Source: Massariosphaeria phaeospora
Taxonomy: Eukaryota; Ascomycota; Dothideomycetes; Pleosporales
Reading direction: 5' to 3'
Length of the DNA stretch: 64,000 bases
Assembly: GCA_011032825.1 (NCBI GenBank)
Contig: JAADJZ010000020.1
Coordinates: 248,001 to 312,000 of the forward strand
The translations under genes were made by a program, and so were the position numbers. Position 1 is the first letter of the stretch. The number at the start of each line of letters is the position of its first letter. Positions 1 through 11,657 of this stretch are shown in pieces. Below the pieces are notes generated by a model. It saw only the letters and a list, made by a program, of their open reading frames with translations, was not told the origin of the DNA and made no database searches.

Positions 1-1952
1 AAGTGAATCAACCCTCTTCCAGAATGATGCAGCTTTCATGCATCATGCAGCAGTTCTAGCGGAAATTGAAGCTAGTATTGGGATCATGCCACCAAATCCT
101 GATATGGCTCTCCCGTTACCAACTCCGCCGGCCTATATCGACAAGGGAGCTGCCGTGCTCACTCTGTTGAAAGATTTACCAATAATGATGCAGTACATCG
201 AGAAGTGGTTCTCTTTTGCGAGAGGAGTGATCATGATTGAGCCCATGGTAAAAATCTGGACTTCTGGGGTGTGGTCCACATGGCACAAGGTGCTTGAAGG
301 CCAAAAGCCAATTGAGATAAGGAGCATGTCTGAAAAGATATGGGAGAATACCGCAAAGCCACTTTCGTCTCTTCTGAACAGGCACACGACACCAAGAGAG
401 TTCTGCGCCATGGTGACCGGTGAGCATCTGAGGTGGGAGGTGGTAGGCATCATCGTAACATTGGTGGCTCTGCTTGCCCTAACTCTTCAAGGTAAACCCC
501 TCAAAGCTGATTAGAGCAGGTCCAGTTATCTTAGATGCTGCTCTAATCTTTCTGCTATCCATTATCTTGCTGACATCTCTCGCAGATGGTGATCCCATCT
601 TCTGCTCGCATGACGAGCCTCCTGTGAACCGAATAGCTCTCGCACTCAAAGCACACAATGCGTCTGAGATGTGTGTTGCATTATGCACTGATTTTGGCTT
701 GATGAACGACCTTTTTCTATGGCTTCTATACGAAAACACTGTTGTTTATTGTTCAATGCGTACTAAAGGGGTAAGGTGTTCCCTTTCATATGTCTTGATA
801 GCTGTAATCCCGTTCGTCCAAAATTTGTGCTAACAGCGAGAACAGTCATATCAAAACTGGGTCAAGACTGGAAGCATGTCAACTGCAGTCGTGGGGTTTG
901 GCCTCCACGAGGAGATCAAAGTCGACGACAACACCCCCTTCTTCATAGCCGAGTTCCGAAAGCGGCTGTTCGTGTGTGTCTACGAGAACGACAAGTATTC
1001 TTCCGCATACACCGGTCGACCCCCTCGACTAACTCGACATTACTGTCGCTTACAGCTACCGCTCGACCTTACAGATGCGCAAACAATGTCTGACGGCCTC
1101 GACCTCGAGAACGTTCTTTCAGAATTGGACGCTGAAGGCTGGAATCAACGTAATCAGGTGCAAAGATGCACATTTGCCCGCATAGAGGCTTTTAGTGCAA
1201 ACTTCCTCGAAGAAATCCTCGAGATCTCACTCGGTATGCTGCCCACTGAAGAGATAATACGGCGCGCTGCCGACATCGAGGCGCGAGAGATCGAGACGTA
1301 CGAGGGTCTACCGCCATTTCTACGCATTGATGACCAGAACCTTTCGGAACACTTGAGGCAGGCCCCGTACGAGCTGCTTTTCCTGGCCTACATCAAGCTC
1401 GGTCATCTCGGCCACCACTTCCTTTTACAGCGAGCATTGGTGAAGAAGGTTGGCGTTGACGCGACTAAGCTGCTTGCTATATGCAGAGAAACGTTCAGCT
1501 TCATCCTCGTTCTCGCAAATAATAGAGACTGCCTGCGGGAATTTCAAGTAGACTTGACCCAGATGTTTTGCATCAACGGGGTCCCTGCCGCTGCCGTCAT
1601 CGCCGTGGAACTCCTACATCAAGAGCAAGATCCGTCATCTTTGTCTGCCATGACCAATCCGCTTCCCCGCTCGGATACCATCCAAGATCTCTCCGCATTC
1701 GTGGCCTGTCTCGGTGCCATCAGACCTGAAAATAACTCATTCCTGAGCTGTACTCGCGGGCGCAAGTTTCTAAAGAAGATCCTGGACACGATACTGGACC
1801 CAACTCCTCTGGCTGCGAACACTAGTACGGAAGGGCTGGGAGATACGAGCTTCACCACTCCGCTATTCCAGACGGGAAACGATGGCGAGTTCATGCGCTG
1901 GCTGGAGAACATGGAGTGGGAGCAGGACAGCTGGATTAATTTCAACAATTGA
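1..1952 (+). CDS. Fungal-specific transcription factor (middle homology region), 5' partial
   Basis: The reading frame is open from base 2, so the N-terminus, including any Zn2Cys6 cluster, lies outside the window. I place three exons at 2-491, 586-770 and 837-1952. The introns are GTAAAC..CGCAG and GTAAGG..GCTAACAG, and the frame is kept across both. The joined protein reads like the fungal transcription-factor homology region: 'GEHLRWEVVGI' and 'LWLLYENTVV' in the first half, then the hallmark block 'FIAEFRKRLFVCVYENDK' followed by 'GRPPRLTR' and 'CRLQLPLDLTDAQ'. The C-terminal about 250 residues are helical and end in an acidic, aromatic tail (WLENMEWEQDSW) that could activate transcription. 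Proteins of this type are nuclear regulators; the target genes cannot be inferred. No biosynthetic cluster is seen next to it in the window. Confidence 0.85.
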
Positions 1953-2505
1953 CCGAATGTGGTGTTCCTCAGCGTCCCCGCCCCCGCATTCACCGGAAGA
2001 CGCATCCGTCCCGCCACAGCCACACCTGATCCGACCAAGTCCGCGGTAGACGTCACGACTCCAGACAGTGCCGTTGCGCCCCATTAGTCTGCGCAATCCC
2101 ATAAAGATGCAATACGAGCCACTGCGGTCGAGGCCGATCTGCATTTTCCTACTACACACAAATTCGCAGCTTATTCTAACGTGGGACTTACGCGGACTAT
2201 CCGAAGCGAGGTCAACGACGGGGCTGAGCACAAGATAAAGGTCAGTGCTTACGGCAGCATTCCAAATATCATGCTCGATCCCGTGTCTTCTTGATTGTCG
2301 TAGTGTATAAGAGGAACCGCGATTCACACTCTTTCGCAGAAAGCCCTGAGTACACTATTATCATCAAACCGAATCCAACTCAACTTAGCACCAACACGGC
2401 TACGCGCTCCAAATACTAAACGCCCACCTTCCAATCCTATCCTCCACAACCTCGTCACAGCAAACGACACCCACCCACAACCTTCACATCCTGCGCACCC
2501 ACCCC
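1953..2505. other. Intergenic, no gene seen
   Basis: This stretch lies between the transcription factor stop and the small protein at 2506. The part just upstream of 2506 is rich in C and A (many ACCCAC/CACAACC tracts), as is usual for a fungal 5' UTR. No coding signal is convincing on either strand. Confidence 0.5.
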
Positions 2506-2844
2506 ATGGCCGCCCTCATCCTCGCCGGCCTCGGCCTCGGCGCTCAAAAAATAAAAGACAAGCGCGACTCGCGCAAGCAAAAGAAACTCGACTTCGCCAC
2601 CGACCAAGAGCAGAACCTAAAGACGGCGCGGCGCAACGTCGATCTGCGGCGCGAGGACCTGGACAGTCTGGAGCTGAGGCGGGAGAGCTTAGAGAGGAAT
2701 GAGCGGGACGATGTGCGGAGTCCGCCGCCGCGGTATGAGGATGCTGTGAGGGGTGAACAGGACGGTGGAGGTGAAGTGGGAGTGAGAGGCAGGGAAGAAG
2801 GGAGGGCTGCGGGTGGGGGTGGCAGGAGTATGTTGGAGGTGTGA
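2506..2844 (+). CDS. Small basic/acidic protein with PPxY motif, hypothetical
   Basis: A 112-residue single-exon ORF with a good start context (cacccATGGCC). It opens with a short hydrophobic, glycine-rich stretch (AALILAGLGLGAQ) and continues with a charged, probably helical segment rich in K, R, D and E (about residues 16-75). Next comes 'PPPRYEDAV', a PPxY motif of the sort bound by WW domains of Nedd4/Rsp5-type ubiquitin ligases, and then a glycine-rich tail. Short proteins of this layout (glycine-rich start, 'QKIKDKR', late PPxYEDA) are common in filamentous fungi, from memory; no function is assigned to them. The tail (GGGEVGVRGREEG) is low in complexity, so the exact 3' end is less certain than the start. 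Confidence 0.6.
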   Translation: MAALILAGLGLGAQKIKDKRDSRKQKKLDFATDQEQNLKTARRNVDLRREDLDSLELRRESLERNERDDVRSPPPRYEDAVRGEQDGGGEVGVRGREEGRAAGGGGRSMLEV

Positions 2845-3437
2845 TGTGGGGGATGGGGAATAATAGGGCGGGTGCGTGATGCCGATAAATGTGACGATAT
2901 GATGAGGTTGCGGGAAAGGAATTCCAAGGATGCGGCAAACACGGTTATGGAGTCACGGTGTTTTTCTTTCGTGTATATGTTCTGGGTATCGGCCATTGTC
3001 GATGCTACAAACTATTTACTATTCACTCACGCATCGCACCGCATTCCGGAAAGTCAAGAAGAACATCCTCTGCAAACTCGTTCAGTCACGTTCCCGGTGC
3101 GCTTTCATTCTCTTCTCCCATACCGTATGCACACCCGATGTACGCTGAGCGTAGTAAGCCGTACATCTACCATCCTGTTGGCAGGGTAGCGCATATTGGA
3201 GTGATCACAGAAACGTCCCCCGCGCCCCGGGAAACTCGCCCTGTCATCCTCCAATGAGTATCGTAAGTTCCAACGATGTCTACCATCACTGCCCGTATAC
3301 ACCACACTGGACACACTTATTCCATATTCCATATTACCATTTCTCAAAATCCCATCAAACTTCCTCTCCCAGAAACATGACATGCTTTCGTCCCCTCCTC
3401 CATCCTAGGACCTCTATTCCACTACTCACTCTCACGC
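2845..3437. other. Intergenic, low-complexity
   Basis: Contains C-rich pyrimidine tracts at about 3380-3480 that lie at the 3' end of the minus-strand ORF beginning at 3704. No further gene is supported. Confidence 0.45.
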
Positions 3438-3704
3438 TCACCCCAATCCCACCACCCCACCCCCCTCCATCCCCGTCCGCTCATCCACCGTCCTAAACCC
3501 CATCAGAAAATAAAGCTGGGCGTCCCGCGCCGACGCACACGGTATCCGCTGCGCGCCAACGAGCTGGACGGATAGACGGCGCGGACTGGGGTCGAACGTG
3601 CTAGAGGGAGAAGCAGTGTGGAGTGGCGGCGAGGCGGTGTGTGGAGTGGTGGGGGAGTAGGCACGGGGAGTAGCGGGCTGAGGACTGCTCGACGGCGTGG
3701 ACAT
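3438..3704 (-). CDS. Possible 88-residue hypothetical protein
   Basis: The frame starts at the ATG at 3704-3702 in a good context (gagaacATGTCC). The first 35 residues are low-complexity S/T/P. The second half has normal composition (RRLSVQLVG, RIPCASARDAQLYFLMGF, RTVDERTG) and looks like a genuine folded or conserved segment. A TATATCCC-type element lies about 210 bp upstream on the minus strand (about 3911-3925). The end is glycine-rich and runs into low-complexity DNA. I do not recognise a family. It may be a real small gene or a chance ORF; the non-repetitive second half is the only argument for it. Confidence 0.4.
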   Translation of the reverse strand: MSTPSSSPQPATPRAYSPTTPHTASPPLHTASPSSTFDPSPRRLSVQLVGAQRIPCASARDAQLYFLMGFRTVDERTGMEGGGVVGLG

Positions 3705-4800
3705 GTTCTCGTGGTGGTTTGGGGGGATTAGTGATGTTGCTGGGCTGAGCTGAGTCGAGCGGAGCGGGATTGAGAATGGTGGAGGAGCGCTGAGGATGGT
3801 GTGTTGTGACTTGTGTCGCGTCGCAGATGATGATGGTAGTAGAGAGGGAGGTGGGGGAAAAGGCGTTTCCGGGCGCCTCCCTGGCGTACACACTGCACTG
3901 CTCTGTGCGCTCTCTGGTCTTATATCCCTCTCCTATTGCTTGCGATGTGCACTCCAGGAGGTGGTCACGCCCACGTTCGCTGCACTGCGCCGGGCTGTGT
4001 GGCTCCGAAAATGCCTCAGACTAGCATTCAAACACCACAAGCGCCGTCCAAAACCCCCTCTCGTCTTGAAAGCCGCTCTCTCGCGTCTCAATACGGTATT
4101 CCACACGAGGCACAAGAACGAGAGACGATGCGTTAGACGGTCGAAACGTATGCCTGTTGGACGCTAGTCGGTTGCGTTCGCTTCGAGGTTTAGTGTATAC
4201 CGACCGGCAGGCAAGGTTGAGGATGATAGCAGTGAATGAACTCGGCAAGGGGGATGTGTTGAATGCTCAGGTGTGAGTGTAATCTTTACCCCTCTTATGC
4301 TCGAAGAATGGTTGATGTGGTGTGTTGACGCACCCTGATGGCCCAATATGGCGCCATCCCTTGTGCGTCTTCTGCGACGAACGACCGCGTTACACCACAC
4401 AGGCCTTTTCTAGCGCAATACATCACCATGTCTCAGTCTTGTACACATAAGAAAAGGTGGGCGTGTCGAGCACACAATCGAAGTGCGATATCGGGTGTAA
4501 AGTATATCAGAAGGGTATATAGCTCAGCGCCAAGCCGCGAACCCAGTAGAATCAGAATGAGGATATATACAAGTCGCCATATAACAGAAGAGAAGAGTGG
4601 AACCAGAAGAGCAATAAATATAACGTCGAAAGAAGCTTATCCAAGCTTTCGATAACCAAAGTTGAAGTCGCAAATGACTAGGCGCATTTTCCTGGTGTAC
4701 CACCCAACCGGTTGACCGGAGACGCCTCGCTCCATGACTAAATTCGTTCGTAGAATCCACAAGAAAATGTTTCGGCCGTTCCGTCTAGTTGTTCTCATCC
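3705..4800. other. Intergenic, no gene seen
   Basis: About 1.1 kb between the small minus-strand ORF and the 3' end of sconB. Short ORFs in several frames show no family resemblance. The part near 4490-4640 is AT-richer and is probably the sconB 3' region. Confidence 0.45.
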
Positions 4801-7072
4801 TTAAGAATGTGCCGAATCACCATTAGCGGCAGAAGAAGCACCCTCACTCTCGCTCTCGCTCACGAAGCAGAGCACTCTTACAGTGCCGTCTTCGCTCCCA
4901 CTAATCAGCCTTGAATCACTGAGGCCCACACAATTGACTGGCCCGGTATGTCCAGTCAGTGTGCGTTCATGCTTGCCCGTTCTCGGGTCCCAGATCTTGA
5001 TCGTTTTGTCTTCAGCGCCAGAAACGAGACGTAAGGTATCCGCGGCAATGGACCACACACCCTCTACATGCCCGAAAAAGCGATGAATGCATCGGCCGGT
5101 AGACACATGCCAAAGGCGGATAGTGCCATCGAGAGAACCAGTCAACATGTACGACGGGGGCGAAGGACGGTCAGGGTCGCTGGGAAACAGTGGTTCAGAC
5201 GGGATTTCAGGGGTGGCGTCGTGTGGGTTGCGATTAGATGCGAGAGACGCCGTGTCCGATGTATCGTTGTTGTTGGCATGCGGAAGAAAATCATCTTCGT
5301 CGATCTCGAAGTCGGGTGGTAGAGGGAGGACCTGCTGGACTTGTCCCACATGTCCCTCAAAGGTTTTGATGCACAGCTGCGTATTCAGATCCCAAAGCTT
5401 GACAGTCATATCGTCGGAGGCTGAGAAAAGGGTGCGTGACGGGAGATCGATCTTAACAGAATTAACCCACTCCTGATGTCCGTGAAGAGCGAATTTGCGT
5501 TGAGTTCCGAAGTCGTGCACCATGATAGTGTGATCAGACGATCCGGATGCGAGAAGTTTATCAGCCATGTGCACGCCAATGACCCCGCGAGAATGAGCTC
5601 TGAGTGTCCGCAAGCATTCGCCTGTCCGCCAATTCCAAACTTTGATGGTACTGTCCAAACTACCGGTGATCAATCGGGCGTCATCAAAATGAAGACAGCG
5701 GATCCCAGCCGTGTGGCCAGTCAAGGTTCGCAGCTCTTTTCCCGTCTCGAGGTCCCACACTTTGATAGTGGCATCATATGACCCTGTCATCAACACGCGA
5801 TCATCGAACTGCAGACACATGACACCGTTAGTATGCCCCTTGAAGATTTTAGTAGAGTAGCGACCGTATTTCCAGTTGGTGCCGACTTTGAACCGATCTT
5901 TGTAGACGTCCTTCCACGGCCGCTTCTTCGGCTGATCGAAATACGTTGCCTGTTGGTCTCGAACAACCTGGGTACATGGGCGTTTCGATGAGCTCTCTTC
6001 GGATAGAGTATCGGAAGAAGTCCGCTTGGAGCCAACGGCTGACACGGAGAGGTCTGGGGTGCGAATCGGGAGACCGGCGGGCGCTGGTGCTTCTCCCGTT
6101 GGAGTGACGACCGGGGACCATTCGTTTGGTCCACAGCCAGAAGCACGCAGCTGAATTCTCCTCTTCTCAGTCCTCAGTCTCCGCTGATCGAGCAAGGGAA
6201 GTCCCCAGCCGCATTTGAGACATTTGCGGTCGATATGCTGCTCGCACATCTTGTGCCACACGACATCGTCGTCGGCAAGTTGTCTCCATCTCCGGCTGAC
6301 CTGGGCGGCCTTGCAAAGCGAAGTAGTGTCCAGATAACAGAGAATCTTGTATCCCAACTCGGTAGGTAGCGCAGCGAGGTAGTCGATCTTGATGAGGTTG
6401 CGGACGGACGAGGAGACAAAGGATAGTTGAGGAAAACAGCATTGAGCAAGAATGCCTTGGAGCATGAGGTTCCGGTGCTTCGAAGGCGCGGCGGAGAAGA
6501 GTGACCACACGTTAGCGATGCTCTGCTGATCCTCTTGAGATTCGCGCTGGAGTTCCTAGCAAAGTCAGTTCACACTCTGTACCATACATGGCAGGTAGAC
6601 GTACCTCTTGCAGCTGCTCCATGGAAGGTTCGTCTGCTTGTCTCCTGCAGAGAAGATCGGGCCTGTGACGGTAGCAGTACTTGGTGTTGCCCTTGATAGG
6701 TGCGTCCTGTGGGCCTCCGCCGAGGGGGTTGTACTGCTGTGGGATGTGCTGGGCGAGGTATGGCGTGATCATCTTTTCCAGCTTCTTGGAGGCGTTCTTG
6801 TGCACGAATGTGTCCTCCTTGTGCTGGTCAGGGTTATCGCCGTCGTCGTCCTGCAAGTGTCGCGCGCGGCCTAGGAGTCCCTCATGGTCGTGGCCGTGGA
6901 GCAGCGCAGTAAAAGGGTCGGTGGCAGCGAGGGAGGTCGTCATTTCAGCGGAAGACGGTGGAAGCTGAGTACGCCAGGACATCCGCCTGCGCCTGGGGCT
7001 CTGGGAGCGGGCTCGGAGGAGAGGGCGATCGGTTGCGCCAGTTTCGACGGTATGTGTGGTATTTGACGCCAT
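4801..7072 (-). CDS. sconB: Sulfur controller F-box/WD40 protein (SconB/SCON-2/Met30)
   Basis: I recognise the fungal sulfur-metabolite regulator, the substrate-recognition subunit of an SCF ubiquitin ligase that represses sulfur assimilation by targeting the bZIP activator (Met4/CYS3/MetR). Exons 7072-6605 and 6555-4801 (intron GTACGT..GCTAG) give 740 residues, slightly longer than the Aspergillus protein as I recall it. The N-terminus has the diagnostic 'HIPQQY' and '[17 protein letters not shown]'. The F-box lies at about 215-260 ([14 protein letters not shown]), followed by 'CGWGLPLL'. Seven WD40 repeats fill about 395-725, and an acidic insert rich in N, D and S sits between repeats 5 and 6. 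The start is the ATG at 7072 (gaaATGGCG); the in-frame TTG at 7126 is not a eukaryotic start. It is divergent from ATG17. Confidence 0.93.
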
Positions 7073-7945
7073 TTCGGGTGGGGACCTAGGGCAGGCACTC
7101 GTCTGATTGGGAACCGGTCGGCGCAAGGATGCCTATGCAGACTCTCACATGCGGGACGTTGTGAGTGAAAAACACAGCTGTCGAGATCCGGAGGCCAGAT
7201 GGCGTGCTGCTGCTGCCGCCGCCTCGGAAGTGGGGACGACCGAGTGCCAGAGGGCTGCTGAGGCACGGCGGAGCGAGTTGCGGGCGGGCAGCGACGCGGG
7301 AGTGGATACACGAGGTGGCGGACGGGGGGTGGTGTCTCCGGCGGGTTTCCTTTTGTGCTGGTGAGGTCGAGCAGTGTCGACGCGGGTGGGGGTTTTGCGG
7401 TGCGGCTCCCACGCCTTGCTGAAGGCGAATGAAGGTCGCACCGCCGCCGCCCAGGATGGCCGCCGAGCACGCCATCGCCCCAGCGAATGAGCACCGCGAG
7501 CACGCAACACGCCTGGGCCCGCAGAGGCAATGTTGCGCGTGTCCTCGCAAGACCTCAAAGGCATCTTCAAGGCCTATGTATCCTGCTGCGTATATCCGGT
7601 CTTTCGTATGTTTTGCGCTGACATGGACCCTTGCGCGCGCCGTCATGGTCGCCTCGGCCCTGTCGTGCACTGGCGAGTGCTTCTGCCTCACCGCCTGCCC
7701 AATCAAGTAGCGCGCCGTGGAGCTCTACCTAGCTCGACCCCCATGATCCATCTCCACAACAGCTGCCGGCTATCTACGTAGCTGCCACCATGGTGTTGAC
7801 GTCGCTGAACTGTGTCTCGAATCCGTCTTCCCTCGTAGTTAGCCCTCCTACGGTGCCCATGTACCCTACAAGCTACCCGTCTGTTTCCACGGCCCATTAG
7901 ACCAGCCAGCCTACCACCGACATCCACTGCCTGATCGACCCAGCA
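7073..7945. promoter_or_regulatory. Divergent promoter region between sconB and ATG17
   Basis: An 873-bp spacer separates the starts of two divergently transcribed genes. The sconB side is GC-rich. Long overlapping ORFs on both strands here have the composition of GC-rich noncoding DNA and no family resemblance. I could not pick out a firm TATA box or a known operator. Confidence 0.5.
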
Positions 7946-9489
7946 ATGTCGTCCCCCGAGTCTTCGGCCTCCTCCCGCAGCAGCGGCAGCTCGCGCAGAT
8001 CGCTGGACCGGAACCGTCCACAAATGCTCGAGGATCTGGTAAACCACTTCGTTGCCTCAAAGCGCTCACTTACCACTCAAACCGTGCTCTGGCGAGCCAA
8101 CGAGATAGTCACGTCGGCGCGCGAGCTGTTGGAAGAGAATGCCGTCCTGGCAGCCAAGAACTCATCCATCAGGAACATCGTTGATGAGCAGGTAGATGCA
8201 CTCGAGGCTGTCCGACGCGGCATAGACGTGGTCGAGGCCGAGGTGCAGGCCGAATTCAAGGTACGTCTCGCCTCAACCCCAGGCGGCTATTGGGGTGCTA
8301 ACAGAGACCAAAGCAACTGCTGCATGATTTAGATACCTCCTTTGCCGGCCTCCAGTCCACCCTCACCGTACTACGCGACACCCCTATCGAGTCCGTCCTC
8401 CAGCCACCAGGCACATCCCAGAAGCACCTCTTCGACTTCATTGACAGTTCGACCGTTACTAACCTCAAGGATTCACTTCGGGCATGCATCGACCGATACA
8501 ACGAGGCTCGCTCGACCCTGAACGACAGCAACGATTCCTTCGACACCGCGCTCGAAAACCTACACTCCTCAGTCGAAAACGTCCCCCTGACACCTACTAC
8601 AACCTCGAATCCCAGTCCAATACCAAGTCTATACCATGACCTAGAAGGGCACGCCAAAGAGGCAGCCCAGGCTTTCCAGTCCCTGGTGCGCCATTATGAC
8701 CTTTGTGTCACGGCACTGCGGCACACCGAAGGCGGGTCCGCTGCAGCAACACAAGCGACAGGCGATGCTCAAGTGGCCTCGGGCGATGGATTCTCCGCTC
8801 CGCCAGAGCCCATAACGGAAGAAGAGCGACAAGAGATGCTGGGAGTGTTGCAGAAGGATGCCAGCGAGGTCGATGACGTTGTATCGGAGATCCGAGAGAG
8901 AGGCTCCGAGATGAGTTTCCTTCTATCTCAGATTGATAACCATATCACTCATTTGCGCAACGAAGATGCGGCATTGAGCAGCGTACTGTGCATGATCTCT
9001 CACGTAGTCGCCGAGGTGAAGACCCACATCACTACCTCGCGATCGTTTCATGCATCGTGGCTTGAGGATACGCGGCCGACCTTGTTAAGTGGCATCGAAG
9101 AATGGGAGAATCAGAGAGAGTTCTACGCGCGTTTCGATCTCGCGTATGCTGAATTATTGGTGGAAATCTCATCGCGAAGACGTAGGCATGACAAAGCAAA
9201 GCGGAAGGCCGAGGAGGCGCAAAAAGAGCTGAACCGATTGTATGCTGAAGATGAGCGAGCGAGAGAGCAATTCACCGTGACACAGGGCGATTTCTTACCC
9301 TTAGACATATGGCCTGGGCTGAGAGACCCACCGAGGCAGTACGAGGTTCGCGCGGTAGCTCTAGAACCAGGTGAAGAGGGCGCCGAGACACGCGCAGCCG
9401 GAGAGACGACGTACGGAGTTCAAAGCATACCGCAGCTTGAAAGAAACGTAGTGGAAAGGGCGTTGACAAGAGTGAAAAGGCGTATGTAA
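7946..9489 (+). CDS. ATG17: Autophagy scaffold protein Atg17
   Basis: Exons 7946-8260 and 8314-9489 (intron GTACGT..GCTAACAGAGACCAAAG) join in frame to 496 residues. The protein is almost wholly alpha-helical and coiled-coil, as expected for Atg17, which scaffolds the Atg1/ULK kinase complex (with Atg13, Atg29 and Atg31) at the phagophore assembly site. Family features seen: N-terminal 'LEDLVNHFVASKRSL', a central helix with 'LLHDLDTSFAGLQSTL', and a late conserved 'GDFLPLDIWPGLRDPP'. A serine-rich leader of about 20 residues (SSPESSASSRSSGSSRRS) precedes the fold, as in other filamentous fungi. The start is ATG 7946 (agcaATGTCG). It faces away from sconB. Confidence 0.92.
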
Positions 9490-10061
9490 GGGCTTTCGCT
9501 GCAGAGCGACACACTGTTCAACAGCTTGATTGGAGTCTTGAAATTCTTCGGCGTTACATTGGGTGATATCGATACCCACGAGGACTGCATCTTGGAAGCA
9601 GCCACGTCAGACGGTATAGCTGGCAACGTAGCTGCCAGTCTAACCTAACTGAACGAACATGCAGCCTGTCAAAACCCCTTTATACCATTGACTGCTCTAT
9701 AATATCGCAGGCGAGGGTACAATCCTACCTGCGTTGTGAACAAGATCCAGAACATTTTTGTCGATAGCAGTCTCTGCCGTACACGACACGACTACCCGAA
9801 AATGAACTCACCATCGATGTCTTGCCACGACACGCAGTAATTCTCTACGCAGAGAAGATGATGTGTTGTTTTCACCGCCTGCAGGTGGCACCTTTTCTGC
9901 CGGCGTGACGTGGTTCAAAAATGTCAATATTACCCCTCCACCCCACCTCATTGCACACGCGACTTCCTCACAAACACCACAACGACCGCCTTGACAACAC
10001 ACTTCTCCGGCCTTTACAACCTCTAAAACACCACCTCTACAACCAGCACCTCACGGCCACC
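9490..10061. other. Intergenic, RIO1 promoter side
   Basis: No gene is seen. The last 130 bp before RIO1 are C/A-rich (CACACTTCTCC..ACCACCTC), typical of a fungal 5' leader. The frame upstream of the chosen RIO1 start is open back to 9921, but that stretch has no kinase-family content. Confidence 0.5.
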
Positions 10062-11657
10062 ATGGCTCAGGTAGATACCAAGGCTTCTATCCCCAATGAT
10101 GATCCTGTCGTCGCCGCAGAGAACGAGGGCGAGAATGACTCCGAAATCGAGGACCTGTTCGACTCGGAAGATGAGGCTGCTCCTGATCTCGTAGACGCAT
10201 CCGATCCGAACCACTTCACAAAATCGTACAACCGACAGCGGAAGCTCAACGACCCGTCCATCCCAGCCGACCAGAAACCCAAATCGAACACGCAGCAGAA
10301 ACCCAGTGCAAACACCCGCGCCGCCATCGACGATCAGGTTGCGTCACTGGCAAAACATGCTAGCAAGATAAAGCTGAGCGGGAGTATGGCCGGCGGGGGC
10401 GGTGGAGGAGCTAGAGACAAAGACAAAAGCGATCGCGCCACCTCGGAGCAGGTCCTAGATCCCAGAACACGCATGATACTGCTGCAACTCATCAACAGGA
10501 ACATAGTTTCCGAGATCCACGGCGTGATTTCGACCGGCAAAGAAGCCAACGTTTACCATGCTGTTACCATGCCCGAATCCGACGATGCCGCCCCACTCCA
10601 CCGCGCCATCAAAGTCTACAAGACCTCGATCCTCGTCTTCAAGGACCGCGACAAATACATGAGCGGCGAGTTCCGGTTCCGTCAAGGGTATAACAAGAGC
10701 AATAACCGCGCTATGGTTAGGGTGTGGGCAGAAAAAGAAATGCGGAACTTGCGGAGGATACACAACGCAGGCATACCATCTCCAGAGCCACTATACCTAC
10801 GGCAACATGTTCTTGTCATGAGCTTCTTAGGCGACAAGAAAGGCTGGCCCGCGCCCCGACTACGTGATGTACATTTCGAGGGCCTGAGTCCCGAAGAAGA
10901 GGAGCAGAAGTGGAAGTCGCTCTACATCGAGCTACTTGCTTACATGCGCATCATGTACAACACATGTAGGCTTGTACACGCCGATCTAAGCGAATACAAC
11001 GTTCTCTACCACGATAACAAACTCTACATGATCGACGTCTCGCAATCCGTTGAGCACGACCACCCCCGCTCTCTCGAGTTCCTCCGCATGGATGTTAAGA
11101 ACGTGTCCGACTTCTTCCGAACCCGCAACGTCGAGGTTCTGTCAGAGCGGAATGTCTTCAGATTCGTTACTGACGCGGGTGGCAGGGCCGAGATGGACGA
11201 CGTCACTGCTGTTGTTGAAGACATGTTCTCTAAACGCGTGACATTGAGCGACGAGGACAAGCAGAAAGAAGACGCTAACGACGAAGTCTTTCGCAACCAA
11301 TACATCCCGCAGACCCTCGACCAAGTCTACGACATCGAGCGCGACGCCGAGCTCGTTAACAAAGGCGAAGGCGACGGGCTAATCTACCAGAGTCTACTCG
11401 CTGATAAAGTTGTCACGAATAACGCGGAGTCCGACGAGTCCGCAGACGGTAGTGATGCCGACACTTCTGAAGATGACGAGGACGTGGACCAGTCGCTGTT
11501 TGACAAGGGCACTCCCCGTGGGAAGAAGCATATGGACAAAGACTCGAAGAAGGAGCATAAGAAGGTGGTCAAGGAAGAGAAAAAGGAGAAGAGAAAGGAC
11601 AAGATTCCCAAGCATGTGAAGAAGAAACTCATTAGCCAGTCGGCTAGAAGGAAGTGA
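10062..11657 (+). CDS. RIO1: Atypical protein kinase RIO1
   Basis: A single exon of 531 residues. Rio1 is an essential atypical kinase/ATPase needed for late 40S ribosome maturation. Kinase landmarks seen: nucleotide loop 'STGKEANVYHA' (about residues 155-165), lysine in 'RAIKVYKTSIL', catalytic loop 'LVHADLSEYNVLYH', and metal-binding 'MIDVSQSVEHDHP' with the typical RIO1 continuation 'LRMDVKNVSDFF'. The N-terminus is acidic (DSEIEDLFDSEDEAAPD). The C-terminus has an acidic patch and then a lysine-rich tail (KKEHKKVVKEEKKEKRKD), probably for nuclear/nucleolar traffic. I chose ATG 10062 (ggccaccATGGC) over the in-frame ATG at 9921, because the 47 residues between them are low-complexity leader translation. 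No intron is needed. Confidence 0.94.
   Translation: MAQVDTKASIPNDDPVVAAENEGENDSEIEDLFDSEDEAAPDLVDASDPNHFTKSYNRQRKLNDPSIPADQKPKSNTQQKPSANTRAAIDDQVASLAKHASKIKLSGSMAGGGGGGARDKDKSDRATSEQVLDPRTRMILLQLINRNIVSEIHGVISTGKEANVYHAVTMPESDDAAPLHRAIKVYKTSILVFKDRDKYMSGEFRFRQGYNKSNNRAMVRVWAEKEMRNLRRIHNAGIPSPEPLYLRQHVLVMSFLGDKKGWPAPRLRDVHFEGLSPEEEEQKWKSLYIELLAYMRIMYNTCRLVHADLSEYNVLYHDNKLYMIDVSQSVEHDHPRSLEFLRMDVKNVSDFFRTRNVEVLSERNVFRFVTDAGGRAEMDDVTAVVEDMFSKRVTLSDEDKQKEDANDEVFRNQYIPQTLDQVYDIERDAELVNKGEGDGLIYQSLLADKVVTNNAESDESADGSDADTSEDDEDVDQSLFDKGTPRGKKHMDKDSKKEHKKVVKEEKKEKRKDKIPKHVKKKLISQSARRK

Noticed and set aside
7086..7706. Several 140- to 206-codon ORFs in the sconB-ATG17 spacer
   Set aside because: GC-rich noncoding composition, no motif, overlapping in several frames.
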